Notes: generated by a model from the sequence alone, not told the origin. Positions 36,019 to 45,449 are shown, counted from the first letter of the stretch. The stretch is 64,000 nt of DNA from Candidatus Thiodiazotropha sp. (ex Monitilora ramsayi) (GCA_025655595.1 JAHXIO010000006.1:62001-126000); one strand, 5' to 3'. Program-made: numbers and translations.

Positions 36019-36630
36019 TTATGTGGGTGCACCCCGATAGTAGTGCCAGAGGAACAACGAGCCCACGCTTTTCCACGGTGTCCAATGGGCGACGAGTTCC
36101 CGTGCCTGCTTGGCTGATGGTTTGTCCGGCAGGTTTTTCAGGCGGCCCAGTGCGACTTGCAACGCCAGGTCGTCGGCGGGAAAGATATCCTGCCGCTGCA
36201 GAGAGAACATCAGATAGATTTCGGCACTCCAGCGGCCGAATCCCCGGACTGCCGTGATGCTCGCAATTGCGTCATCGTCACTCATCCCTTCCAGGCCCTG
36301 GATGTCGAAACTTCCCGACACGACGGCCTCTGCCATGCCTTTGGCATACTCTATCTTTCGGGATGACAAACCGGCTTCACGTAATAATTGGTCTTCTGTC
36401 GCTAACAGTGCATCGGCGGAGATCTCCGGCAGACAATCTTTAACCCGATCCAAAATAACCCGTGCCACTTCGGTTGAGATTTGCTGACTGACGATTGTGG
36501 ACAGGAAGGTCTCAAACCCTTTTGGCCGAATGCGGGGAGGTGGCGGTCCCATCTCCGCAAAAGCCTGTTCGAGATCCCGGTCGACCTGGGATAGCGCTCT
36601 CATGCCCGCGGCGATGTGATGGGTGTTCAT
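36019..36630 (-). CDS. DNA-3-methyladenine glycosylase II (AlkA-like)
   Basis: A 203-residue helix-hairpin-helix DNA glycosylase: FLSTIVSQQISTEVARVI at the fold start, hairpin RGFGRWSAEIYLMFSL and catalytic Asp in FPADDLALQ. It excises alkylated bases (3-methyladenine and others). It lies near ada in divergent orientation, so the pair forms an alkylation-repair group. It lacks the N-terminal AlkA domain of E. coli, being the compact form. Confidence 0.9.
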   Translation of the reverse strand: MNTHHIAAGMRALSQVDRDLEQAFAEMGPPPPRIRPKGFETFLSTIVSQQISTEVARVILDRVKDCLPEISADALLATEDQLLREAGLSSRKIEYAKGMAEAVVSGSFDIQGLEGMSDDDAIASITAVRGFGRWSAEIYLMFSLQRQDIFPADDLALQVALGRLKNLPDKPSAKQARELVAHWTPWKSVGSLFLWHYYRGAPT

Positions 36631-36945
36631 GCTTTAGCTGTGGCAGATGGGGATCTATAAAAAATATTCTCTGAGTAGAATGACATATTCCTACGAGAAC
36701 ATCATGAGGAGGTGTGAGGATTTGTCCGGTCTTCCGCATCACAATGGTGGGGCAGGGCCCCACCAAACAGTTTAGGTGTCCACAACAACACAAATAAGCC
36801 CTGGGAATCTTAGTGATCTTCTGTTTGTAACAGCCGGAATTCTCCAAGTACCAGGGAGATCCGGATTGAACGACAAGAATCGGATGGATGAAATCGGTTT
36901 GCTGAGCTCTAATGGGAAAACAGAAACGTCATGAGGAGCAATGAC

Positions 36946-38013
36946 ATGACAATGCCGGTACAAGAAGCCATGCATCGGGCGATTGCGGATCGAGACAAAT
37001 CCTATGATGGGCGCTTTTTCTATGGCGTCGTTACGACGGGTGTCTTCTGTAAGCCGTCTTGTGCCAGTCGTCATGCGCGAGGAGAGAATATCCGCTTTTT
37101 CCACGATGTGCCGTCGGCCATGCGCGCAGGTTTCAGACCTTGCCAGCGCTGCCATCCAACGGAGAGCGGACAAGGTGTGCAGTGGCTGAGTGATATTGCC
37201 CGGTATATAGAGAGCCATGCCGATGAGCGTCTGACCTTGAGTCACCTGGCGAATCGTGCGGGTCTGTCGCCATCCCGTTTTCAGCGTCTCTTCAAGGCGG
37301 CATTCGGGATCTCACCCAAGGTCTATCAGGACGCGGTTCGTCTCAGGTATTTCAAACGATCGCTAAAGCAGGGGGAGGATGTCACCAGTGCCATCTACTC
37401 CGCAGGCTTTGGTTCGGCAAGCCGTGTCTATGGGGAAGAGACGCGTCATCTTGGGATGGCGCCCAAGACCTACCGTTCAGGTGGCGCAGGTGAAACCATT
37501 TTCTATGCTTGTCGTGATACGGCGGTTGGCCCGATGCTAATGGCGGCGACGGATCGCGGCGTCTGTTTCGTGGAATTCGGTGAGAATGAGCACACGCTTT
37601 TAGATCAATTGCATGAGGAGTTCCCTCAAGCGAAGATCGTCTCTTCACCGACTGAAGATGCGCCTGAACTCGATGCCTGGGTCGGCGCGCTTGAGGCTTA
37701 CATCAGCACGGGCGCGCCCAGGCCCGATCTGCCGCTCGACCTGCGCGGTACGGCTTTTCAGATGAAGGTATGGCGCTTCCTGGTCAGTGTCCGTGAAGGG
37801 GAGGTAATGACCTACGCCGAATTGGCCGCGAAACTCGGTAGGCCCAAAGCGGCCCGGTCTGTCGGGTCTGCCTGCGCGGCGAACCGAGTCAGCGTGCTCG
37901 TTCCCTGCCATCGAGTGTTACGGGGTGATGGTCAACTTGGCGGCTATCGCTGGGGAATCGATCGGAAGCGGGCGCTGTTGGATCTGGAGCGATCCAGGAG
38001 ATCCGATAAGTAG
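36946..38013 (+). CDS. ada: Bifunctional Ada: methyl-sensing regulator and O6-methylguanine-DNA methyltransferase
   Basis: A 355-residue protein. The N-terminal Ada zinc domain has Cys35 and Cys39 (FCKPSC) and Cys66/Cys69 (CQRC); Cys35 is the phosphotriester methyl acceptor. An AraC-type HTH follows (ERLTLSHLANRAGLSPSRFQ). The C-terminal methyltransferase has PCHRV with the active Cys near residue 321 and the arginine finger ARSVGSAC. AGGAG before the ATG at 36946 decides the start over the ATG at 36931. It activates repair genes, probably including the divergent glycosylase. Confidence 0.95.
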   Translation: MTMPVQEAMHRAIADRDKSYDGRFFYGVVTTGVFCKPSCASRHARGENIRFFHDVPSAMRAGFRPCQRCHPTESGQGVQWLSDIARYIESHADERLTLSHLANRAGLSPSRFQRLFKAAFGISPKVYQDAVRLRYFKRSLKQGEDVTSAIYSAGFGSASRVYGEETRHLGMAPKTYRSGGAGETIFYACRDTAVGPMLMAATDRGVCFVEFGENEHTLLDQLHEEFPQAKIVSSPTEDAPELDAWVGALEAYISTGAPRPDLPLDLRGTAFQMKVWRFLVSVREGEVMTYAELAAKLGRPKAARSVGSACAANRVSVLVPCHRVLRGDGQLGGYRWGIDRKRALLDLERSRRSDK

Positions 38014-38204
38014 TTCTATTCCTGGCATAAGTGACTTTAAAACAGTCACTTAGTATGCTCGCTAATGCCTCTCCATTAATGTAAATGTTGCACACCCAAA
38101 GGATTGTGATAGCCAATCTCTGGCATGGAAAATCAGAAAAAGCTAATATAAGAAGATTCTTAGGCGCTTGCCGAAAAGCCCAGTCAACTCAAGGTTTATT
38201 CTTC

Positions 38205-41117
38205 ATGCAGGACCCAACATCCCACTCCGACAGCGACCTGGGGCGTGTCGAAGTTAAAGAGACCACGTGCTACATGTGTGCATGCCGCTGCGGCATCCGC
38301 GTGACCCTGCGCGATGGCGAAGTACGTTATATCGAGGGCAATCCGGATCATCCCCTGAACAAGGGAGCGATCTGCGCCAAGGGCTCCTCGGGCATCATGA
38401 AGCAGTATTCTCCGGCCCGACTGACCAAACCCCTGCTACGTAAGCAGGGCTCGGAGCGGGGCGATTCCGATTTCGAGGAGATCTCCTGGGAAAAAGCCTT
38501 CGACATCATGCAGGAGCGCCTGGGTAAGATTCGCGCCGAAGACCCGAAGCGGTTCGCCCTCTTCACCGGACGTGACCAGATGCAGGCCCTGACCGGCATG
38601 TTCGCCAAGCAGTTCGGTACCCCCAACTATGCGGCCCACGGCGGTTTCTGTTCTGTCAATATGGCGGCGGGGCTGATCTATACCATCGGTGGCTCCTTCT
38701 GGGAGTTCGGTGGGCCCGACCTGGAGCGCTCCAAGCTCTTCATCATGATCGGCACCGCAGAGGATCACCACTCCAACCCGATGAAGATTGCTCTCGCTGA
38801 CTTCAAGCGACGCGGCGGGCGTTTCATCTCCATCAACCCGATCCGTACCGGCTACTCGGCCATCGCCGACGAATGGGTGCCGATCAAACCCGGCACCGAC
38901 GGCGCCCTGATGCTGGCGATCATCCGCGAGCTGATCCAGCAGGGGCTCTACGACCGGGAGTTCCTGATCAAGTACACCAACTCGGCAGAGCTGGTGGTGG
39001 ACGACCCCAAGCGGGACGATCACGGGCTCTTCCGCCGCTTTGAGATGCACATCGAAGAGGGCTGTTTCGATCCGGAGAACAAACTCTGGTGGGACCGGGA
39101 GCTGGATCGGGAGATCTCAACCCACACCCCGGGCACCGACCCGCGCCTCCTGGGCAGTTTCACCCTGGATGACGGCACGCCGGTCAAGCCAGCCTTCCAG
39201 CTCTTGAAGGAGCGGGTGGAGGAGTACACCCCGGAGTGGGCCGAGGACATCACCGGTATCCCCGCCGACACCATCCGCCGACTGGCCCACGAGATGGGTG
39301 TGGTGGCCAGGGATCAAAAGATCGAGCTGCCGATCCAGTGGACCGACAGCTGGGGCAATGAGCACAACAGCGTCACCGGCAACCCGGTCTCCTTCCACGC
39401 CATGCGCGGTCTGGCCGCCCACTCTAACGGCTTCCAGACCATCCGTGCCCTGGGCATTCTGATGACCATTCTCGGCACCATCGACCGGCCCGGCGGTTTC
39501 CGCCACAAGGCGCCTTTCCCGAGACCGATTCCACCCTGTCCGAAACCGCCGAAGGGACCGGAAGGCGTGCAACCCAACACGCCGCTCGAAGGCATGCCCC
39601 TGGGCTGGCCGTCAAAACCGGACGACCTTTTCGTCGACGAGGCGGGCGAGGCAGTGCGAATCGACAAGGCCTTCTCCTGGGAGTACCCACTGTCGGTCCA
39701 CGGCCTGATGCACAACGCCATCACCAACGCCTGGCGAGGCGACCCCTACAAGGTCGATACCCTGCTGCTGTTCATGGCCAACATGGCCTGGAACTCCTCC
39801 ATGAACACGGAGAACGTCCGCGACATGCTGAAGGACAAGGATGAGAACGGGGAGTACAAGATTCCCTTCCTGATCGTGGCCGACGCCTTCCAGTCGGAGA
39901 CGGTGGCCTTCGCCGATCTGGTACTGCCCGACACCACCTACCTGGAGCGCCACGACGCCATGTCGATGCTCGACCGGCCGATCTCGGAGTACGACGGTCC
40001 GGTGGATTCGGTACGCATCCCGGTAGTGCCGCCGCGGGGCGACTGCAAGCCCTTCCAGGAGGTGCTGATCGAGATGGGCAGTCGCCTCGGTCTGCCTGCC
40101 TTCGTCAAAGAGGACGGTAGCCGCAAGTTTCGCAACTATCCGGACTTCGTGACCAATTATGAGACCTCGCCCGGCTCCGGCATCGGCTTCCTGGCAGGCT
40201 GGCGCGGAAAGGGGGGCGAGAAGTTCCTCAAGGGCGAGCCCAATCCCCGCCAGTGGGAGATGTACAAGGATAACGGCTGCGTCTACCACTACGAGCTGCC
40301 CAAGTCCTACCAGTACATGCGTAACTGGAACCAGGGCTACCTGGAGTGGGCGAGGGCTCACGGCATGACCCGCTATGTGGAGCCGATCACCCTGCATCTC
40401 TACTCCGAGGTGCTGCAGCGCTTTCGTCTGGCGGCGCAGGGCAAGCTGCCCGGCAAGCAGCCGCCCGAGCGACTGCGCAAGCGTGTGGCCGAGCACTTCG
40501 ACCCGCTGCCTTTCTACACGGCGCCGCTTGAACATAAATTGGTCGATACCCACCACTATCCGATCAACGCCCTGACCCAGCGGCCGATGGCCATGTACCA
40601 CTCATGGGACAGCCAGAATGCCTGGCTGCGGCAGATCCACACCCACAACTATCTCTTCGTCAATCCCAAGCTGGGGGAGGCCTCGGGTTTCGGTGACGGG
40701 GACTGGATCTGGGTCGAGTCACCCACCAACAAGGTGCGCTGCATGGCCCGCTTCTCCGAGGCGGTGGAGCCAGGCACGGTCTGGACCTGGAACGCTATCG
40801 GCAAGGCGGCCGGTGCCTGGGGGCTGTCGAACAGGGCCAACGAATCGCAGAAGGGTTTTCTGCTCAACCATGTGATCTCGGAAGAGCTGCCTCCCTGCGA
40901 GGCGGGTGACCATATGTCCAACTCCGACCCGGTCACCGGGCAGGCCGCCTGGTTCGATGTACGGGTGAAGATCTATCCGGCGGCACCGGACGAACCCAAG
41001 GTCACCTCACCCCAGTTCAAACCGCAGAAAAGGGTGCCGGGACAGGACAGTCGTCGCGGGAAGTGGCAGGGATTCTTTGCCGGCAAGTTTCGGCGGAAAC
41101 ACAAAATTGAGAGCTGA
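38205..41117 (+). CDS. soeA: Sulfite dehydrogenase (cytoplasmic) catalytic subunit SoeA-like molybdoprotein
   Basis: A 970-residue molybdopterin oxidoreductase of the DMSO-reductase family. The N-terminal 4Fe-4S site is Cys22-x2-Cys25-x3-Cys29-x27-Cys57. No twin-arginine signal precedes it, so the enzyme faces the cytoplasm, as SoeA does. The operon order (large subunit, four-cluster Fe-S protein, DmsC-like anchor) matches soeABC of purple sulfur bacteria, which oxidises sulfite to sulfate and feeds quinone. ATG 38205 is chosen because it begins directly before the first cluster motif; the open frame back to 38085 is not family-like. A role on another sulfur substrate (polysulfide, thiosulfate) is the alternative. 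Confidence 0.87.
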   Translation: MQDPTSHSDSDLGRVEVKETTCYMCACRCGIRVTLRDGEVRYIEGNPDHPLNKGAICAKGSSGIMKQYSPARLTKPLLRKQGSERGDSDFEEISWEKAFDIMQERLGKIRAEDPKRFALFTGRDQMQALTGMFAKQFGTPNYAAHGGFCSVNMAAGLIYTIGGSFWEFGGPDLERSKLFIMIGTAEDHHSNPMKIALADFKRRGGRFISINPIRTGYSAIADEWVPIKPGTDGALMLAIIRELIQQGLYDREFLIKYTNSAELVVDDPKRDDHGLFRRFEMHIEEGCFDPENKLWWDRELDREISTHTPGTDPRLLGSFTLDDGTPVKPAFQLLKERVEEYTPEWAEDITGIPADTIRRLAHEMGVVARDQKIELPIQWTDSWGNEHNSVTGNPVSFHAMRGLAAHSNGFQTIRALGILMTILGTIDRPGGFRHKAPFPRPIPPCPKPPKGPEGVQPNTPLEGMPLGWPSKPDDLFVDEAGEAVRIDKAFSWEYPLSVHGLMHNAITNAWRGDPYKVDTLLLFMANMAWNSSMNTENVRDMLKDKDENGEYKIPFLIVADAFQSETVAFADLVLPDTTYLERHDAMSMLDRPISEYDGPVDSVRIPVVPPRGDCKPFQEVLIEMGSRLGLPAFVKEDGSRKFRNYPDFVTNYETSPGSGIGFLAGWRGKGGEKFLKGEPNPRQWEMYKDNGCVYHYELPKSYQYMRNWNQGYLEWARAHGMTRYVEPITLHLYSEVLQRFRLAAQGKLPGKQPPERLRKRVAEHFDPLPFYTAPLEHKLVDTHHYPINALTQRPMAMYHSWDSQNAWLRQIHTHNYLFVNPKLGEASGFGDGDWIWVESPTNKVRCMARFSEAVEPGTVWTWNAIGKAAGAWGLSNRANESQKGFLLNHVISEELPPCEAGDHMSNSDPVTGQAAWFDVRVKIYPAAPDEPKVTSPQFKPQKRVPGQDSRRGKWQGFFAGKFRRKHKIES

Positions 41118-41118
41118 T

Positions 41119-41273
41119 TAATTGTGAATTTTGAATGTTGAATTTTGAATTGGATGTGTGCGCTTCGCGCACCATTGGTTTTGATCTCCTTGCTCTGAGC
41201 TTAGTGTGATCAAAAAACTGTGAGCAAAACGAACACCAAAATTCAAAATTAATCATTCAAAATTCAAAATTGG
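41119..41273. repeat. AT-rich inverted repeat in the soeA-soeB gap, copy 1
   Basis: The left arm has repeated TTTTGAAT words and the right arm repeated ATTCAAAA words, so the two can pair over 25 bases or more. A GTGCGC-TTC-GCGCAC hairpin (41158-41172) follows the left arm. A related copy lies in the soeB-soeC gap at 42011-42123. Confidence 0.75.
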
Positions 41274-41282
41274 ATAAAACGA

Positions 41283-42008
41283 ATGACACAGTTAGCACTT
41301 GTAATCGACCTTAACGTTTGCGTAGGCTGCCACGCCTGCGTGACCAGCTGCAAGGAGTGGAACACCTCCGGCTGGGCCGGTCCCATGACCGATCAGCGGG
41401 CCTATGACGAGGATCCCACCGGGACCTTCTTCAACCGGGTGCAGACCTATGAGGCGGGGGTCTTTCCCCACACCGAGACCTACCACTTTCCCAAGTCGTG
41501 CCTCCACTGCGAGGATCCGCCCTGCGTGCCGGTCTGTCCTACAGGAGCCTCCTATAAGCGCGAGGACAACGGCGTGGTGCTGGTGGACTACGACAAGTGC
41601 ATCGGCTGTAAATACTGCTCCTGGGCCTGCCCCTACGGCGCCCGCGAGATCGACGAGAAGCAGCGGGTGATGAAGAAGTGCACCCTCTGTATCGACCGTA
41701 TCACCGACATGACTCTGCCCGAGTCGCAGCGCAAGCCCGCCTGTGTGCTGGCCTGTCCCACCAACGCCCGCCTGTTCGGCGATGTACACGATCCCAACTC
41801 GGTGGTCTCGGTGGCGATTCGCGAGGAGGGGGGGTATCCCCTGCAGCCGGAGTGGGGTACCAAACCGGCCAACCACTATCTGCCGCGTCGCAAGACCCGT
41901 ATCCAGATCCATGAGGATGAACTGGTCCGCGCCGACAATCCGCTCAAGAAAGAGCAGTTGCCGAGCCTGCCCGAAGGCGGCGAGACCCTGGACGACGTGG
42001 CCTGGTGA
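41283..42008 (+). CDS. soeB: SoeB-like iron-sulfur subunit
   Basis: A 241-residue cytoplasmic ferredoxin-like protein with four cysteine groups for 4Fe-4S clusters: CVGCHACVTSC, CLHCEDPPCVPVCPTG, CIGCKYCSWACPYG and a CTLC...CVLACPT set. It passes electrons from SoeA to the SoeC anchor. It starts just after repeat copy 1; the Shine-Dalgarno is poor (GGATAAAACGA), so translation may depend on the repeat structure. Confidence 0.9.
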   Translation: MTQLALVIDLNVCVGCHACVTSCKEWNTSGWAGPMTDQRAYDEDPTGTFFNRVQTYEAGVFPHTETYHFPKSCLHCEDPPCVPVCPTGASYKREDNGVVLVDYDKCIGCKYCSWACPYGAREIDEKQRVMKKCTLCIDRITDMTLPESQRKPACVLACPTNARLFGDVHDPNSVVSVAIREEGGYPLQPEWGTKPANHYLPRRKTRIQIHEDELVRADNPLKKEQLPSLPEGGETLDDVAW

Positions 42009-42010
42009 TT

Positions 42011-42123
42011 AGTTATGAATTGTGAATTTTTAATTTTGAATTGATGTGTGCGCTACGCGCACGGAGTTTTTTAATGAAGCGAACACCGGCATTCAAAATT
42101 CAACATTCACAATTCAAAATTAT
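42011..42123. repeat. AT-rich inverted repeat in the soeB-soeC gap, copy 2
   Basis: Shares with copy 1 the TTTTGAATTGATGTGTGCGC block, the GTGCGC-TAC-GCGCAC hairpin (42048-42062), the CGAACACC word and the ATTCAAAA-rich right arm. It is shorter because the middle part of copy 1 is missing. Confidence 0.75.
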
Positions 42124-42142
42124 TTTTCGGAGAAAAATATAG

Positions 42143-43120
42143 ATGCATCCCGCTTTCTCAGTCATATTTCTTACCACGCTGATCGGTGCCGGTCAGGGCC
42201 TGTTCCTGGCCCTCTACACCGGCCAGCTCTACTCGCTGGCCAATCTGTTGCCAGTGCAGAGTGATCATTTCTACTCTCTGGGTAGTCTGGCGGCACTGGC
42301 TCTGTTGATCGGCGGGCTGGTGGCTTCCATCTTTCATCTCGGTCGGCCCGAGCGGGCCTGGCGTGCCGCCACCCAATGGCGTACCTCCTGGCTGTCACGG
42401 GAAGTGATCGTGCTGCCTGCAGCCATGGGGCTGATCTTTTTCTATGGTCTGTTCCACTATCTGGGCTGGACCGATCCCCTGTTTGTGATCTCACAGACTC
42501 TGCCTGTGGATATCACGCTGATCATCGGTGCACTGGGCACCCTGGCGACCTTCCTGCTGTTTCTTTGTACAGCGATGATCTATGCCAGCTTGCGCTTCAT
42601 CAAAGCCTGGCATTCTCCCCTGACGGTGGCCAACTTTCTGTTCCTTGGTGTTGCATCGGGTTTCATGCTGGCGGCTGCATTCTCGGCCTATCTAGGCATC
42701 AACCTGGTGGCTTTTTACGGCACCTGGGCTGTGATCGCGACCCTGCTCGGTGCCATCACCCGGGGTATATCGCTCTACCGCAACACCCGTTTTCGCTGCA
42801 AGGTCGATCTGAAGTCGGCCATCGGTGTACACCACTCCGACCTGCACCAAAAGGCGCAGGGGTTCATGGGCGGTTCGTTCAATACCCGCGAGTTCTTCCA
42901 CGGTAAGTCAGATGGGTTTCTGCGGGCGGTGCGTTACGGTTTTCTGTTGATGGTTTTTGTACTGCCGGTGGTACTGATTGTGCTGGCCTATGTGTTGGAG
43001 TCGGCACGCCTGCCGATGGTGGCCTTCGCGATTCAGTATCTGGGGTTGGTCTTGGAGCGTTACCACTTCTTCACCGAGGCCAAGCATCCGCAGAATCTCT
43101 ACTACCAGAGCATGGCGTGA
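42143..43120 (+). CDS. soeC: SoeC-like DmsC/NrfD-type quinone-reacting membrane anchor
   Basis: A 325-residue membrane protein with eight hydrophobic segments and the DmsC-type blocks STLGRPERAWRA-like (FHLGRPERAWRAATQWRTSWLSREV) and YHFFTEAKHPQNLYYQ. It anchors SoeAB in the inner membrane and hands electrons to quinone. CGGAGAAA precedes the start. It is the last gene of the soe operon. Confidence 0.88.
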   Translation: MHPAFSVIFLTTLIGAGQGLFLALYTGQLYSLANLLPVQSDHFYSLGSLAALALLIGGLVASIFHLGRPERAWRAATQWRTSWLSREVIVLPAAMGLIFFYGLFHYLGWTDPLFVISQTLPVDITLIIGALGTLATFLLFLCTAMIYASLRFIKAWHSPLTVANFLFLGVASGFMLAAAFSAYLGINLVAFYGTWAVIATLLGAITRGISLYRNTRFRCKVDLKSAIGVHHSDLHQKAQGFMGGSFNTREFFHGKSDGFLRAVRYGFLLMVFVLPVVLIVLAYVLESARLPMVAFAIQYLGLVLERYHFFTEAKHPQNLYYQSMA

Positions 43121-43157
43121 GTATTACGGTGTGCGGATTGAGTCGGATGTGGGAATT

Positions 43158-43232
43158 GGTGCGGCGAGGCGGCCGCACCCTAAGGTGTGGGTCCATCTGG
43201 TTTTCAGACGTAGGGTGCGGCCTTGCCGCACC
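43158..43232. repeat. REPIN-like inverted repeat pair, unit 1
   Basis: GGTGCGGC...GCCGCACCCTA (43158-43182) and its inverted counterpart TAGGGTGCGGC...GCCGCACC (43211-43232), 28 bp apart. A second pair of the same words lies at 44099-44250, so the two units flank the lipase gene. Confidence 0.65.
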
Positions 43233-43290
43233 GATGGGCTCATGAGCAAGGCATCGCTGAGTGGGGCTCGGTGAGCCATTGGAGGTCATG

Positions 43291-44085
43291 ATGAAAAAGT
43301 TAATTGCACTCTATCTGTTTTTTTTCTCTACCACCGTTAATGCCGATGTGGCGGTATTGATACACGGCTATCTGGGTTCCGCCGGTTCCTGGGAGCAGAG
43401 CGGGGTTACAGCTTCATTGATGCAGAACGGCTGGCAGCGGGCGGGTCTGATCACCCCCGGCGGTCTACTGCCTGCGCCTGCGGGCCGTAAGGGCAACCGT
43501 TTCTACACAGTGGATCTGCCGTCCATGGCGCCTGTCGCCATCCAGGCCGATCTGTTGCGTCGCATGTTGGCGCTGATTGAACAGCGGCATGGAGATGAGC
43601 CGGTGATTCTGGTCGGGCACTCAGCCGGTGGCGTGGTGGCGAGAATGGCGCTGGTGCAGGGCGGCGTGCGAAACCCGAAAGCGCTGATCACTATCGCTAC
43701 CCCTCATCTTGGTACCCTGCGAGCGGTGGAGGCGCTGGAGGAGACCGACGATCCCTTTCCTATCAGTGTGGTCAAGGAGTTCTTTGCCGGAGATCTCTAC
43801 GGGGTGGTTCGCGACTCCTGGGAGGTGCTGCTCGATCTCACCCCGGAGCAGCCGGGCAGTCTGTTGTTCTGGCTCAATCGACAGCCCCATCCGGAGATCA
43901 CTTACGTCTCGGTGGTCAGGCCGGGACCCATCGGTGCCGGGGATGAGTTGGTACCTGCCTTCAGTCAGGATATGAACAACGTCAATACCCTGAAAGGTCG
44001 ATCCGAAGTGGTGACCACACCTCTTAGTCATCGGCTGCATCCGAGTGACGGTCGATTATTGTCGAAGCTGTTGAGCAGCCAATAA
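43291..44085 (+). CDS. Secreted alpha/beta hydrolase (lipase-like)
   Basis: A 264-residue exported hydrolase: signal peptide MKKLIALYLFFFSTTVNA, HGYLGSAGSW oxyanion region, nucleophile in GHSAGG and an ATPHLG motif as in PGAP1-like or bacterial lipases; a C-terminal His in LSHRLHPSDG could complete the triad. GGAGG at 43281-43285 sets the start at 43291. It stands alone, between two REPIN-like units. Confidence 0.85.
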   Translation: MKKLIALYLFFFSTTVNADVAVLIHGYLGSAGSWEQSGVTASLMQNGWQRAGLITPGGLLPAPAGRKGNRFYTVDLPSMAPVAIQADLLRRMLALIEQRHGDEPVILVGHSAGGVVARMALVQGGVRNPKALITIATPHLGTLRAVEALEETDDPFPISVVKEFFAGDLYGVVRDSWEVLLDLTPEQPGSLLFWLNRQPHPEITYVSVVRPGPIGAGDELVPAFSQDMNNVNTLKGRSEVVTTPLSHRLHPSDGRLLSKLLSSQ

Positions 44086-44098
44086 AAGTTGAGAGATT

Positions 44099-44250
44099 GG
44101 TGCGGCAATGCCGCACCCTACACGCATAAAATCCACGGACAGCGGTACTGTTTTCAGCCGATATCCTGCTACACGCTGTTAACGGTATGAATCGCTGCGA
44201 ATTATGCGTCTATCACGACAGACTGCTGTAGGGTACGGCTCTGCCGCACC
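44099..44250. repeat. REPIN-like inverted repeat pair, unit 2
   Basis: GGTGCGGC-AAT-GCCGCACCCTA (44099-44120) and the inverted TAGGGTACGGC...GCCGCACC (44229-44250), about 108 bp apart. The palindromic heads match unit 1 at 43158-43232. Confidence 0.65.
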
Positions 44251-44336
44251 AGGAGCCGACACTGTCGATTCACCGTCAGGCTTGACCCAATTGTCTTAAT
44301 CGGTCATGGTCCTGCTCCACATGATTGGGTAGCACC

Positions 44337-45449
44337 ATGACCACTGAATACGACACCTCACAGGAACAACCACCTAGCCCCCGTTGTGCAGAAGATGCGG
44401 TTGAGCGTTTCTGCAACGGCTGCAACTGCTCCCAGTCGGTGCTCGCAGTCTTTGCCTCCCGTTTCGGTCTTGATGAGAGCACGGCAATGCGTATCGCCAC
44501 CGGACTGGGTGGCGGTGTCGGCCGTATGGGAAACGTCTGTGGTACCCTGACCGGCGGTGCGTTGGTGATGGGGTTGGCGATAGGGCCCACTCAGCGTGAC
44601 GATAAACCGGCCAAGGAGGCGACCTATGCCGCTACCCGCTGGTTGCAGGAGGCTTTTATTCAGCGACATGGCAGTCATCAGTGTCGTGAGCTGTTGGAAA
44701 AGGACCTGAGTAACGAAAACGAATACCGGCAGGCGAGGGAACAGGGGCTGTTCAAGACCCGTTGCCCGAACTACGTAGAGACCGTGGTGAGCCTGCTCGA
44801 TGAATGGTTGAAAAAGAATATGTCACCGATGAAACAGAAAATCCTCACTATGCTTGAACTGCAGGATGCAATGAACAGCAAGGTTAATCCGGATTGGCGT
44901 GAGGCCGGCTATGCCTGGTATCGGGCGATCTGGACCGAGTGTGCGGAGATGCTCGACCACTTTGGCTGGAAGTGGTGGAAGCACCAGGAGCCTGACATGC
45001 AACAGGTACATCTGGAGATCGTCGATATCTGGCACTTTGCCTTGAGCGATCTGATACTGCACAGTGAATCCCTGGAAGCAGCAGCCGGGCTGGCCCTCGA
45101 TGGGCTCAGCCAGGCGACCGATGCGGTCGATTTCCGGGAGTCGATCGAACAGTTGGCGGCGGCTTCCATCCAGACCCGTTCAGCGGACATCGGGCATTTC
45201 GCCGCACTCATGCGATCGGCCGATCTCAGCTTCGATGAACTCTTCAAGACCTATGTGGGTAAGAATGTCCTCAACTTCTTCCGACAGGATCACGGTTATA
45301 AGGATGGCAGCTATATCAAGCTCTGGCAGGGCAGGGAGGATAATGAGCATCTGGCGGAGATCCTCAGCTCGCTGGATGCGGACAGTCCCAGTTTCAGTGA
45401 CGATGTCTACCAGCGCCTGGAGGCGGCATATCCCAACAACGTCATGTGA
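44337..45449 (+). CDS. Fusion of C_GCAxxG_C_C family domain to dimeric dUTPase
   Basis: A 370-residue two-domain protein. Residues about 15-155 form a C_GCAxxG_C_C domain with Cys26, Cys29, Cys31 (CNGCNC), TGLGGGVGRMGNVCG (Cys68), Cys116 and Cys143 (CRELL..., LFKTRCPNYV). Residues about 165-370 form a dUTPase-2/MazG-type all-alpha NTP pyrophosphatase: LQDAMNSKVNPDWREAGYAW, with metal ligands Glu201, Glu204, Glu227 and Asp230 (the ExxE...ExxD pattern) in ECAEMLDH and LEIVD. It would remove dUTP to protect DNA; the cysteine domain may add redox control. The two parts are in one continuous frame. Confidence 0.85.
   Translation: MTTEYDTSQEQPPSPRCAEDAVERFCNGCNCSQSVLAVFASRFGLDESTAMRIATGLGGGVGRMGNVCGTLTGGALVMGLAIGPTQRDDKPAKEATYAATRWLQEAFIQRHGSHQCRELLEKDLSNENEYRQAREQGLFKTRCPNYVETVVSLLDEWLKKNMSPMKQKILTMLELQDAMNSKVNPDWREAGYAWYRAIWTECAEMLDHFGWKWWKHQEPDMQQVHLEIVDIWHFALSDLILHSESLEAAAGLALDGLSQATDAVDFRESIEQLAAASIQTRSADIGHFAALMRSADLSFDELFKTYVGKNVLNFFRQDHGYKDGSYIKLWQGREDNEHLAEILSSLDADSPSFSDDVYQRLEAAYPNNVM

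Noticed and set aside
41017-41256. Minus-strand 79-codon frame across the soeA-soeB gap
   Set aside because: It consists of the inverted repeat and antisense soeA; the Asn/Phe-rich part comes from the TTCAAAA words.
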